NCBI RefSeq assembly: GCF_002067135.1
Contig: NZ_CP020105.1
Location: 4,154,001 to 4,218,000, forward strand
Origin: Spirosoma rigui
GTDB taxonomy: Bacteria > Bacteroidota > Bacteroidia > Cytophagales > Spirosomataceae
DNA length: 64,000 nt
Direction: 5' to 3'
Positions 35,853-44,525 of the stretch are shown piece by piece. The notes below the pieces were generated by a model, which was given only the letters and a program-made list of their open reading frames with translations, did no database searches and was not told where the DNA came from. The position numbers and the translations under genes are program-made. Positions within the stretch are counted from its first letter, which is position 1. Every line of letters begins with the position of its first letter.

Positions 35853-38042
35853 ATGGCCAATTTTCGGTTCAAGGCCCTTGAAATTGCACAAAGTCGTCAG
35901 GCCCAGCTGGTCGCAGCACCGGCCGAGCGCGTCGCCGATTTTTTCGGTAGTAATACGTTCAACAGTGAGGTAATGCGGGCGTTGCTCTCGCCCGAAGCGT
36001 ATCTGAAAGTTACCGAAGCCATTCAAACGAACGGGCAGATCGATCGGGCCATTGCCGACGAAGTAGCCGGTGCGATGAAATCGTGGGCCACCTCGAAAGG
36101 AGCTACCCACTATACCCACTGGTTCCAGCCGCTGACGGGCGAAACCGCCGAAAAGCACGACGCTTTTTTCGACATCACCATCGACGGGAAAGCCATCGAA
36201 AAATTCAAGGGTGGAGCGCTCGTTCAGCAGGAACCCGACGCGTCGTCGTTTCCGAACGGTGGCCTGCGCAACACCTTCGAAGCCCGCGGTTATACGGGCT
36301 GGGACCCCTCATCGCCCGCGTTTTTGATGGACAACGGCGCGGGGGGCAAAACGCTTTGCATTCCCTCGGTATTTATCTCGTATACCGGCGAAGCCCTCGA
36401 CTACAAAACGCCCCTGCTCAAAGCACTCAACGCGCTTGACAAAGCGGCTACGGCCGTTTGCCAGTACTTCGACCGGAGCATCACCAAGGTGACGCCTACC
36501 CTCGGGCCGGAGCAGGAATACTTCGTAGTGGACCGCGCCCTGTTTTACGCCCGCCCCGATCTGGTGCAGGCGGGCCGTACCGTATTTGGCCATTCACCGG
36601 CCCGTGGACAGCAGTTGGATGACCACTATTTTGGTTCCATCCCGCCCCGCGTCAACGCGTTCATGGTCGATTTTGAGTTCGAAGCCATGAAATTGGGTAT
36701 GCCCGTCCGGACCCGCCACAACGAAGTGGCACCGGGCCAGTTTGAAGTAGCACCTACTTTTGAAGAGGTGAATTTGGCGGTGGACCACAACGCGCTGCTG
36801 CGTGACCTGATGGACAAAATTGCCGAACGCCACAACCTGAAAGTACTTTTCCACGAAAAACCATTCGCGGGTATCAACGGCTCGGGCAAGCACAACAACT
36901 GGTCAATGGGGACCAATACGGGCGTGAATCTGCTGGCACCCAGTTCCAAACCCAAAGAAACGCTACGGTTCCTGAGCTTCCTGGTCAACGTAGTCAAAGC
37001 CGTTCACGACAATGCCGACCTGCTGCGGGCCACCATTGCGTCGGCGGGGAACGAGTACCGGCTGGGAGCCAACGAAGCCCCACCAGCCATTATGTCGATC
37101 TTCCTGGGCGAGTCGCTGACGCAGGCACTCAACGACCTTGAAAACAAGTCGGAGATTACCGTCAACAAAGGAGATAACGTCTATTACAAACTGGGACTGA
37201 CGCGGATTCCGAGCCTAATGCGCGACAATACCGACCGCAACCGTACCTCGCCCTTTGCCTTCACGGGCAACAAGTTCGAATTCCGGGCAGTCGGTAGCTC
37301 GGCGAACTCAGCGTCGACCATGACGGTACTGAACGCCATCGTTGCCGATCAGCTCAACAACTTCAAAACCGACCTCGACGGGCGGCTGGCGCGGGGCGAG
37401 AAGAAAGAACTCGCCATTGTCGACATTCTGAAAGAGTACTACGCGCATTCCAAACGCATTCTGTTCGAAGGCAATGGCTACTCCAACGAGTGGGTTGAGG
37501 AAGCCGAAAAACGGGGTCTGTCGAACATTAAATCGTCGCCCGAAGCGCTGGGCGTATTCGTCAAACCCGAGTCGCTGTCGCTGTTCGAGCGGACGGGCGT
37601 AATGAACCACGCCGAAGTGGAGTCGCGCTACGAAATCGAGCTGGAAAAATACATCAAGAATGTACAGATCGAGTCGCGGGTGATGGGCGACCTGGCGATG
37701 AACCACGTGGTATCGACCGCGTTGAAATACCAGAACAAGCTGGCCGAAACCGCCCGCAACCTCGTGGAATTAGGCATGACCGACGAAGCGGAGCCAATCA
37801 AATCAATACTACGCGAGATTTCGGCCCGTGTCATTGCCATCAAGAAAGGGGTAGAGTCGATGATTGAAAGCCGCAAACGGGCCAACAACATCGACAATAC
37901 CATCGACATGGCCCGGCTGTATGCTACCGAGGTAAAAGACCATTTCGACCCGATTCGCTACGAGGTTGACAAACTGGAACAGATCGTCGACGACGAAGAC
38001 TGGCCGCTGGTCAAATACCGTGAACTACTGTTTGTGAAGTAA
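35853..38042 (+). CDS. glnN: glutamine synthetase, type III
   Basis: Large GSIII enzyme of 729 residues, a form typical of Bacteroidota and cyanobacteria. Signatures: THYTHWFQPLTGETAEKHD, the metal ligands in LGPEQEYFVVD, NEVAPGQFEVAPTFEEVN, GINGSGKHNNWSM, and RNRTSPFAFTGNKFEFRAVG. The ATG at 35853 (MANFRFKALE) follows the promoter box. Together with GSII it gives two independent routes of ammonia assimilation. A long hairpin follows the stop. Confidence 0.96.
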   Translation: MANFRFKALEIAQSRQAQLVAAPAERVADFFGSNTFNSEVMRALLSPEAYLKVTEAIQTNGQIDRAIADEVAGAMKSWATSKGATHYTHWFQPLTGETAEKHDAFFDITIDGKAIEKFKGGALVQQEPDASSFPNGGLRNTFEARGYTGWDPSSPAFLMDNGAGGKTLCIPSVFISYTGEALDYKTPLLKALNALDKAATAVCQYFDRSITKVTPTLGPEQEYFVVDRALFYARPDLVQAGRTVFGHSPARGQQLDDHYFGSIPPRVNAFMVDFEFEAMKLGMPVRTRHNEVAPGQFEVAPTFEEVNLAVDHNALLRDLMDKIAERHNLKVLFHEKPFAGINGSGKHNNWSMGTNTGVNLLAPSSKPKETLRFLSFLVNVVKAVHDNADLLRATIASAGNEYRLGANEAPPAIMSIFLGESLTQALNDLENKSEITVNKGDNVYYKLGLTRIPSLMRDNTDRNRTSPFAFTGNKFEFRAVGSSANSASTMTVLNAIVADQLNNFKTDLDGRLARGEKKELAIVDILKEYYAHSKRILFEGNGYSNEWVEEAEKRGLSNIKSSPEALGVFVKPESLSLFERTGVMNHAEVESRYEIELEKYIKNVQIESRVMGDLAMNHVVSTALKYQNKLAETARNLVELGMTDEAEPIKSILREISARVIAIKKGVESMIESRKRANNIDNTIDMARLYATEVKDHFDPIRYEVDKLEQIVDDEDWPLVKYRELLFVK

Positions 38043-38047
38043 GTGAT

Positions 38048-38114
38048 CGTTTTCTGCCGGCTGCTTTTATCCTCTCTCCCACACCTGAATGATAAAAACA
38101 GCCGGCAGAAAACG
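38048..38114. terminator. long inverted repeat after GSIII
   Basis: 24-nt arms (38048-38071 and 38091-38114) pair with a single G-T type mismatch around a 19-nt loop. No long T-run follows; likely a terminator or 3'-end stabiliser. Confidence 0.7.
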
Positions 38115-38533
38115 GCTCTGCTCGTTCATTCAAATACGTTCCGTCGACGAAAAGGAAGCACGACAACGCTTTGTTTCGATACGGATGAACTTGACCGGGA
38201 GTCGTTTTAGGAAAACGCGCTAAAACTCCGGTTAAGCCGTAGAAAGGCTGTGAGGCTTGCGTAGCTAAGAGATGGACCTGACCGATCGACCGATAGTACA
38301 GCAAAACGCATCACCAGGTCACGGCTTTCATGGATGGTTGAAATGGTCGTTTCCACCGTTCATTACCTCTGCAGAACAGCAACGTACGTCATACCCACGG
38401 CTTGGTGAGTTAGCCTTGCCAGTACTGGTCCGGCAACCTGAAAATTTATAGGCTGTATTGCGTATCAATGAATTACTCGACGAAAAAAGGCGGCTGGATG
38501 GGTCGAACGAGTAAGTAACCCAACTCCTACCTT
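38115..38533. other. gene-free spacer downstream of GSIII
   Basis: With the hairpin this is a 491-bp stretch without a gene. A 97-codon open frame on the minus strand overlaps the end of GSIII and has no protein-like features. I see no promoter box or RNA gene. Confidence 0.45.
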
Positions 38534-39685
38534 ATGTTCTCCCCCCACACGTTTTTACGGGCGCTCTGCGCACTACCCCACCGGGGAGCCGCCACACCCG
38601 CCGGAGCCGAAGCCGCCCGCCTGCTCCAGACGCAACTGGCCGATCTGGGCGCCACCGTTCGGATGCAGGCCTTCGAAACACCCAAAACCTACATAACCAT
38701 CGTGTACTGGCTCCTCGGCGGGGTACTCGTCGGTCTGGCCTTGCTCACCGTCACGGGTGTGGCTGTTGGCTTCGTCTGGTACTTTGTGGCCATGGCCTGG
38801 TTCTACTTCAACGGGCGGTACTCGTTCATTATCAAGTTTCCCGTTCAGCACACGGCCCACAACGTCATTGGCCACTGGCCCGCCCGCACTACGGCCGACG
38901 ATGTACAGACGGTCATTTTGATGGCCCATTACGACACGGCACCTGTGTCGTTGCTTTACAAGACCGGCTTTCGCACGAGGCTGATTTTGTTGCTGGTTCT
39001 GATGTTGCTGGCGGCAATGGCGGCCACGCTGGAAGCCGTGGGCATTGGCCTTCCTTACCTGACGTACCTCCGCTACGGCCTCATGGCTTATTTCGTTTTG
39101 CAGGCAACGCTGGGTACCCTCGGTTACTGGTTGAGAGGCTACTCGAACGGGGCCAGCGATAACGCCACGGGCGTAGCAGCCGCGCTGGCCACCGCCGACC
39201 GGCTACGGCGGGCCAACCTACCCAATCTGGCCATTGAAGTCGTACTCACCAGCGCCAAAGAAGCAGGCATGATCGGGGCTTATTACTACGTTGACGCCCA
39301 AAAGAAGAAATGGAAACGCAACCGCACCACCGCCATTCACTTCGATACGCTCGGGGCCGGCCTGCTGACCATTGTCGAAAAAGCGGGGACCCTCGAACCG
39401 TTGCGGTATCAAAATGAACCAACCCGTATGGCCCGTAAACTCCTGAAAACGGACGCTTTCCGGGACCGATCACAAACGGGCAACGGACACACTGCCGATT
39501 TTGACAGCGTCTGGTTCGTGCGCAACGATATTCCCGTTCTGGCCTTGTGTGCGATGGACGCGCGGGGCCGGATGTCCCCTGTTCACCAGGCCAGCGATAC
39601 GCTCGATGGCGTCGAACCTGCTGCGATGGAAACGGCCATCGATCTGGCCGTAGCCGTCGTTCAACACATGATGAAAGACAAATGA
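38534..39685 (+). CDS. M28-like membrane peptidase homologue with altered active site
   Basis: Protein of 383 residues with a split M28 zinc-peptidase fold interrupted by membrane helices (two near 50-85, three to four near 150-215). Metal-site motifs: AHYDTAPVS (His, Asp), NGASDNATGVAAAL (bridging Asp), HFDTLGAG (Asp) and SPVHQASDTLD (His). At the usual Glu-Glu pair it reads SAKEAGMIGA: Glu243, the metal ligand, is kept, but the general-base position is Lys242. The protein may therefore bind metal without peptidase activity. Partner and substrate unknown; flanked by large spacers. Confidence 0.8.
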   Translation: MFSPHTFLRALCALPHRGAATPAGAEAARLLQTQLADLGATVRMQAFETPKTYITIVYWLLGGVLVGLALLTVTGVAVGFVWYFVAMAWFYFNGRYSFIIKFPVQHTAHNVIGHWPARTTADDVQTVILMAHYDTAPVSLLYKTGFRTRLILLLVLMLLAAMAATLEAVGIGLPYLTYLRYGLMAYFVLQATLGTLGYWLRGYSNGASDNATGVAAALATADRLRRANLPNLAIEVVLTSAKEAGMIGAYYYVDAQKKKWKRNRTTAIHFDTLGAGLLTIVEKAGTLEPLRYQNEPTRMARKLLKTDAFRDRSQTGNGHTADFDSVWFVRNDIPVLALCAMDARGRMSPVHQASDTLDGVEPAAMETAIDLAVAVVQHMMKDK

Positions 39686-39735
39686 TCAACTAGTTATACG
39701 TATTCATTTATCGTTCATCATTCAGCAATCCTCCT

Positions 39736-39744
39736 TACTTTTGT
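39736..39744 (+). promoter_or_regulatory. -7 box TACTTTTGT directly before an ATG
   Basis: Matches TAnnTTTG but ends only 3 bp before the ATG at 39748, so a transcript from it would be leaderless or nearly so. Confidence 0.45.
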
Positions 39745-39747
39745 TCT

Positions 39748-40308
39748 ATGGCAACTAACAAAAACGACGGGTTCGACCCCGAAGAGATCAACGCATTGAA
39801 AGAAGAATGCCGACAGGAAGGCAAGTCATTCGTTTATGTCGAAGACGATGATTTAGACGTACTGGAGTCGGGCGAATGCGTTCACATCCAGTTTCCGGGC
39901 GTTTACGAAGAACAGGAGGTGATCTACGATGCACTGGTGTACACACTCCGGTTGCACCACAGCAGCCTGGTCTATGAAATGGCCGTTGGGCAGGTTCAGA
40001 AAACGTTCCCGACCTATGTGCCCCCCGAAGACCGGCAGCCTAACTACACGATCACGCCCGAAATGGAGGAAGAAGCCGAAACAGCTCTGACCGAAATTAT
40101 CGAGGAAATCGAAGAGACGGAGACGGTAAAAGTGCAGGAGCATGTCGAAGTAGACCCCGATTTCGATTACGGTATCAGCCTGGATGTCTGCCTGAACGTG
40201 GAAGAGGTTACCGACGAGGTGATCGAAAACTTCATCCGCGATTTCAAGGGTAATACCCTCTCGCTGGACAATACTCTGTACTCATTCATGAGCGAAGACG
40301 AGAACTAA
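39748..40308 (+). CDS. acidic conserved hypothetical protein
   Basis: Soluble, strongly acidic protein of 186 residues with a Glu-rich central helix (about 112-135, EMEEEAETALTEIIEEIEET). N-terminal half has alternating hydrophobic strands (VHIQFPGVYEEQEVIYDALVYTL). No known motif. It precedes the MoxR-VWA pair on the same strand with a stem-loop in between, so it may be part of that unit only by readthrough. Function unknown. Confidence 0.75.
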   Translation: MATNKNDGFDPEEINALKEECRQEGKSFVYVEDDDLDVLESGECVHIQFPGVYEEQEVIYDALVYTLRLHHSSLVYEMAVGQVQKTFPTYVPPEDRQPNYTITPEMEEEAETALTEIIEEIEETETVKVQEHVEVDPDFDYGISLDVCLNVEEVTDEVIENFIRDFKGNTLSLDNTLYSFMSEDEN

Positions 40309-40326
40309 GTCAAACGCGTATACGAG

Positions 40327-40387
40327 CACACTGGTTACTGCACCGTTCGGGTTATCCCGAGTCCTGCGCTGGCCAGTGTGTTTTTGT
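40327..40387 (+). terminator. stem-loop with T-run between the acidic protein gene and the MoxR gene
   Basis: Outer stem 40327-40334 with 40373-40380 encloses a smaller hairpin (TCGGG/CCCGA) and is followed by TTTTTG and TTTT. Looks like a terminator or attenuator. Confidence 0.6.
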
Positions 40388-40417
40388 TTTCGCCCTTTTT
40401 TCTGTGCCCGTATCCCT

Positions 40418-41260
40418 ATGCAATTTCAAGGAACTGATACCTACGTAGCCACCCGCGAGCTGAGTATGGCCGTCAACGCGTCGATCCAGCTGCAAAAACC
40501 GCTGCTCATCAAAGGCGAACCCGGCACGGGCAAAACCCTCCTGGCCTATGAGATTGCGCAGGCGTTGGGTAAACCCCTCTTTACCTGGCACGTTAAATCA
40601 ACCACCTCGGCCCACCAGGGACTCTATGAGTACGATGCCGTTTCGCGCTTGCGCGACTCGCAGTTTGGCTCAGACCGGGTGGGCGATCTGGCGAATTATA
40701 TCCGCAAAGGCAAGTTGTGGGAAGCCTTCGAATCCGACGAGCAGGCCGTGTTACTGATCGATGAGATCGACAAGGCCGATATTGAGTTTCCGAACGACCT
40801 GCTGCAGGAACTGGACCGGATGGAATTTTACTGCTACGAGTTGCAACGGACCATCTCAGCGAAGCACCGGCCGGTGGTGATTATTACGTCCAACAACGAG
40901 AAAGAACTGCCCGACGCGTTTCTGCGCCGGTGTTTCTTTCACTTTATCCGGTTTCCGGATCGGGAAACGATGCAGCAGATCGTGACGGTCCACTTTCCTA
41001 CGCTGCCCCAGGAGTTGATGGCCAAGTCGATGTCCGTGTTCTACAGCCTCCGCGATGTGAAAGCGCTGAAGAAAAAACCCTCAACCAGCGAACTTATCGA
41101 CTGGATTCGGCTGCTGCTGGTGGCGGGTGTCACCGACGAAGACCTGAATGATCTCGACGCGCTGAATGAGCTTCCACCCTACCTCGGTTCACTCCTTAAA
41201 AATGAACAGGACACCGATTTGATGATGGCCCTCCGTAAAAAGGGTGGCAGACCGTATTAG
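40418..41260 (+). CDS. MoxR-type AAA+ ATPase
   Basis: AAA+ protein of 280 residues. Walker A GEPGTGKT (33-40), Walker B VLLIDEIDKAD (111-121), sensor 1 in VVIITSNNEKELPDAF and an arginine-finger region LRRCFF. The ATG at 40418 (MQFQGTDTYVATREL) gives the usual family length. MoxR ATPases pair with VWA proteins to insert metals or remodel protein complexes; the VWA partner gene follows after 115 bp. The client is not apparent from the neighbours. Confidence 0.92.
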   Translation: MQFQGTDTYVATRELSMAVNASIQLQKPLLIKGEPGTGKTLLAYEIAQALGKPLFTWHVKSTTSAHQGLYEYDAVSRLRDSQFGSDRVGDLANYIRKGKLWEAFESDEQAVLLIDEIDKADIEFPNDLLQELDRMEFYCYELQRTISAKHRPVVIITSNNEKELPDAFLRRCFFHFIRFPDRETMQQIVTVHFPTLPQELMAKSMSVFYSLRDVKALKKKPSTSELIDWIRLLLVAGVTDEDLNDLDALNELPPYLGSLLKNEQDTDLMMALRKKGGRPY

Positions 41261-41375
41261 CCGTTGACGGTTCGAACCGCTAACGGCCTTACGAATTCTC
41301 TACAATGCAGTTCACCTGGATTAGCTGTATTCACGGCTGGTTGTTAGCCGTTGGTTGTTCACTGTTCCCTGAACC

Positions 41376-42587
41376 ATGTTCCTCGACTTCTTTCTCCTGC
41401 TTCGCCAACATGCGCTTCCGGTAACTTTACCGGAATACCTGACGCTGCTCGCTGCCTTACGGAGCGATGTGGGCGGCACGTCGATCGACGACTTTTATTT
41501 CCTCAGCAAGACCGCCCTGGTCAAGCACGAACAGCATCTCGACCTGTTCGACCGACTCTTCGGTGAGTACGTCGCCAGGAAGCAATCGCCCCTACCCGAT
41601 TCGTTGCCCACCGTCCCGCCCGACTGGCTGCGGGATGCGCTGGACGCTCAGCTTACCGACGAAGAGCGGGCTTCGATGCAGGATTCGGGTGGCCTGGACG
41701 CACTCTGGCAGCGGCTGCGCGAACTCCTCGACGAACAAAACGGACGACACGAAGGAGGTTCCAAATGGATTGGCACCGGCGGCACCTCGCCGTTTGGAGC
41801 CAACGGAGCGAATGAGCAGGGATTTAAAATGAACCCAGGCGATGGTAGCCCGCCGGAGCGGGGAAACCGGACAGCGGCAAAGATCTGGGAGCAGCGAGCC
41901 TACAAAAACCTCGACGACAGCATCGAGCTTAATACCCGAAACCTGAAAATGGCACTTCGGCGACTGCGCATCCTGACCCGCGAAGGCATTGAAGATGAAC
42001 TGGACATTGATGGCACCATCGATGGTACGAGCCGCAACGCGGGCTACCTGGACATTAAAATGCAGCCCTCGCGCAAAAACCGGGTTAAAGTTCTGATCCT
42101 GTTCGACGTGGGCGGCTCTATGGACGAGCATATCGAGCTCTGCTCACACCTGTTTTCGGCCGCGCGTTACCAGTTCAAGCACCTGGAATTTATGTATTTT
42201 CACAACTGCGTGTACGAAACCCTCTGGCGCGACAATAGCCGCCGAAAAGAGCGGATACCGACCTGGGAAGTGCTGCATAAATACAACAAAGACTACAAGG
42301 TGATCTTTGTGGGCGATGCGGCCATGTCGCCCTATGAAATTACTACGCCCAAGGGGAGTGTCGAACATTTTAACGAGGAAGCAGGCATTGTCTGGCTCAA
42401 CCGGTTTAAAGCCCAGTACCCGCACCTGGTCTGGCTCAACCCGAACGTAGCAGCTTACTGGACCTACACCCAAAGCACGAAACTCATCCGTGAGTGGTCG
42501 GGCGACCGAATGTTTCCCCTCACGCTGCATGGTCTGGAGCAGGCCATGAAGTGTTTAAAGAACCCAAAGATTACTTTTGTACCCTAA
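41376..42587 (+). CDS. VWA domain protein, CoxE-like partner of MoxR
   Basis: Protein of 403 residues, no signal peptide. The N-terminal helical part is followed by a Gly/Asn/Ser-rich linker (about 125-170) and a VWA domain from about 230 with a MIDAS-like site LFDVGGSMDEH (Gly in place of the first Ser of DxSxS, as often in this subfamily). The end EWSGDRMFPLTLHGLEQAMK is typical. Probably works with the upstream MoxR ATPase as a metal-dependent chaperone pair in the cytoplasm. Confidence 0.9.
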   Translation: MFLDFFLLLRQHALPVTLPEYLTLLAALRSDVGGTSIDDFYFLSKTALVKHEQHLDLFDRLFGEYVARKQSPLPDSLPTVPPDWLRDALDAQLTDEERASMQDSGGLDALWQRLRELLDEQNGRHEGGSKWIGTGGTSPFGANGANEQGFKMNPGDGSPPERGNRTAAKIWEQRAYKNLDDSIELNTRNLKMALRRLRILTREGIEDELDIDGTIDGTSRNAGYLDIKMQPSRKNRVKVLILFDVGGSMDEHIELCSHLFSAARYQFKHLEFMYFHNCVYETLWRDNSRRKERIPTWEVLHKYNKDYKVIFVGDAAMSPYEITTPKGSVEHFNEEAGIVWLNRFKAQYPHLVWLNPNVAAYWTYTQSTKLIREWSGDRMFPLTLHGLEQAMKCLKNPKITFVP

Positions 42588-42682
42588 CGAATCCACCGGC
42601 CGCAGAACCTGATCAGGTCAGCAGCCGGTTCACTCCAATCATTTACCGGCCCATACCTACCAACCGGGCCGTATTTACGTCT

Positions 42683-43150
42683 ATGCAACAACCCGATTCA
42701 TTAAACCAGGTCGCCGAGTTTCACCGTACCTTCCAGGCTCCAATTCTGGAAACACCCCAAATCCCATCCGACGCCCGGGCTCAGCTGCGGGTATCGCTGC
42801 TGGCCGAAGAACTGGACGAATTCCGCGAAGCCATTGCCGAAGGCGATCTGGTCGCAGTAGCCGATGCGCTGTGCGATCTGCAATACGTCCTGTCCGGTGC
42901 CGTTCTTGAATTCGGTCTCGGCCACGCGTTCAAAGCGCTCTTCGACGAAGTGCAGCGCTCCAACATGAGTAAAGCCTGCCTGACCATTGCCGAAGCCGAA
43001 GCCACCGTGGCACAGTACCAGGCTAAAGGCGTTCCCTGTCACTACCGCGAATCGGAAGGCAAGTTTCTGGTTTTCCGCGATGCCGATCATAAAACACTGA
43101 AAAGTGTGAACTACTCCCCCGCCGACCTGGACCGTATTCTGGCCAGATAA
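42683..43150 (+). CDS. MazG-like nucleotide pyrophosphohydrolase family protein
   Basis: All-alpha NTP-PPase fold protein of 155 residues. The metal-binding pattern is visible: LLAEELDEFREAIAEGD and, one helix later, VAVADALCDLQYVLSGA (E-x-x-E plus D-x-x-x-D type). The C-terminal segment ESEGKFLVFRDADHKTL is found in the subgroup sometimes annotated as phosphoribosyl-ATP pyrophosphohydrolase-like. It would hydrolyse a (d)NTP to NMP and pyrophosphate; the substrate is unknown. The ATG at 42683 is preferred over an upstream frame that has no family similarity. Confidence 0.82.
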   Translation: MQQPDSLNQVAEFHRTFQAPILETPQIPSDARAQLRVSLLAEELDEFREAIAEGDLVAVADALCDLQYVLSGAVLEFGLGHAFKALFDEVQRSNMSKACLTIAEAEATVAQYQAKGVPCHYRESEGKFLVFRDADHKTLKSVNYSPADLDRILAR

Positions 43151-43171
43151 CACCCGCCCAACACCCTACCG

Positions 43172-44419
43172 ATGGAGAACTACACCTACACCGCCCTCGA
43201 CCGCTTTCTGCGCTACGTCCAAATCGATACCCAGTCGGACCCGCAGTCGGTCACCAACCCGAGTACCGAAAAACAGAAAGACCTGAGCCGGATACTCGTG
43301 CAGGAGTTACTCGACATGGGCATTGCCGACGCGGAGATGGACGAATGGGGCTACGTGTATGCCACCCTTCCGGCTAATACCGACAAGGCCAATGTACCCG
43401 TGCTCTGTTTCTGCTCCCACGTCGACACCTCTCCCGATGTGACCGGTGCGGGGGTGAAGCCGATTATCCACCAGCAGTACGACGGGTCGGACATTATCCT
43501 GCCCGATGACACCGCTCAGATCATCCGGGTTACGGATCACCCGGATCTACTCAACCAGACCGGCAACGACATCGTTACCGCCAGCGGTACAACGCTCTTG
43601 GGTGCGGATAACAAAGCGGGTCTGGCCGAGATCATGGACGCAGCCCACTACCTGATTACCCACCCGGTCGTAAAACACGGTACCATCAGGCTGCTGTTCA
43701 CCCCCGACGAAGAGGTGGGTCGGGGTACTGAAAAAGTCGATATTCAAAAATTGGGGGCCGACGTCGGTTATACCATCGACGGCGAATCGCTGGGTACGCT
43801 CGAAGACGAAACGTTTTCGGCCGATGCCGTCAAGATCACGATTAAAGGCGTCAGTACGCACCCCGGCTTTGCCAAGGGCAAGCTGGAAAACGCGATCAAA
43901 ATTGCCGCTGACGTACTGGCTGCGTTACCAAAGGATACTCTTTCGCCCGAAACCACTGAGGCTAAAGAAGGCTTCGTTCACCCCACTCGGCTGGAGGGCA
44001 ACCAGGATCAGGCGGTCCTGGAATTCATCATCCGCGATTTTACCGAAGTGGGGCTGCACGACAAAGAAGCCTATCTCCAGGACCAGCTCAATACGGTACT
44101 GGCCCACTATCCCGGCTCCACGGCCGAGTTTGTGGTGAAAGAGCAGTACCGCAACATGAAAGAAGTGCTGGACCAGCACCCGGCCGTTGTCGATAACGCG
44201 CTGGAAGCCATTCGGCGGGCGGGTCTGTCGGCCCGGCAGCGGAGCATCCGGGGCGGCACCGACGGGTCGCGCCTGTCGTTCATGGGCCTGCCCTGCCCCA
44301 ACATTTTCGCCGGGGAGCACGCGTTTCACTCCCGCCAGGAGTGGGTATCCGTGCAGGACATGCAGGCGGCCGTCGACGTGATCGTGGAAGTGGCTAAGGT
44401 GTGGGAAGAGCGGGCTTAG
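43172..44419 (+). CDS. pepT: peptidase T (tripeptide aminopeptidase)
   Basis: Cytosolic M20 zinc aminopeptidase releasing N-terminal residues from tripeptides, 415 residues. Di-zinc site motifs in order: FCSHVDTSPDV, LGADNKAGLAEIM, FTPDEEVGRGT, TIDGESLG and the final HAFHSRQEW. The dimerisation domain lies at about 210-320. Starts 21 bp after the MazG-like gene and is probably co-transcribed. Confidence 0.95.
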   Translation: MENYTYTALDRFLRYVQIDTQSDPQSVTNPSTEKQKDLSRILVQELLDMGIADAEMDEWGYVYATLPANTDKANVPVLCFCSHVDTSPDVTGAGVKPIIHQQYDGSDIILPDDTAQIIRVTDHPDLLNQTGNDIVTASGTTLLGADNKAGLAEIMDAAHYLITHPVVKHGTIRLLFTPDEEVGRGTEKVDIQKLGADVGYTIDGESLGTLEDETFSADAVKITIKGVSTHPGFAKGKLENAIKIAADVLAALPKDTLSPETTEAKEGFVHPTRLEGNQDQAVLEFIIRDFTEVGLHDKEAYLQDQLNTVLAHYPGSTAEFVVKEQYRNMKEVLDQHPAVVDNALEAIRRAGLSARQRSIRGGTDGSRLSFMGLPCPNIFAGEHAFHSRQEWVSVQDMQAAVDVIVEVAKVWEERA

Positions 44420-44525
44420 CCGGTCTCAAATTATAACCTGAGTCGTCTCAAATAAGTAACGAGTCGAAGCGAGGGTGGCAGATGCATCACCTTTGGGCCA
44501 TGGTTCAACCCTAACCGCCCCAACG

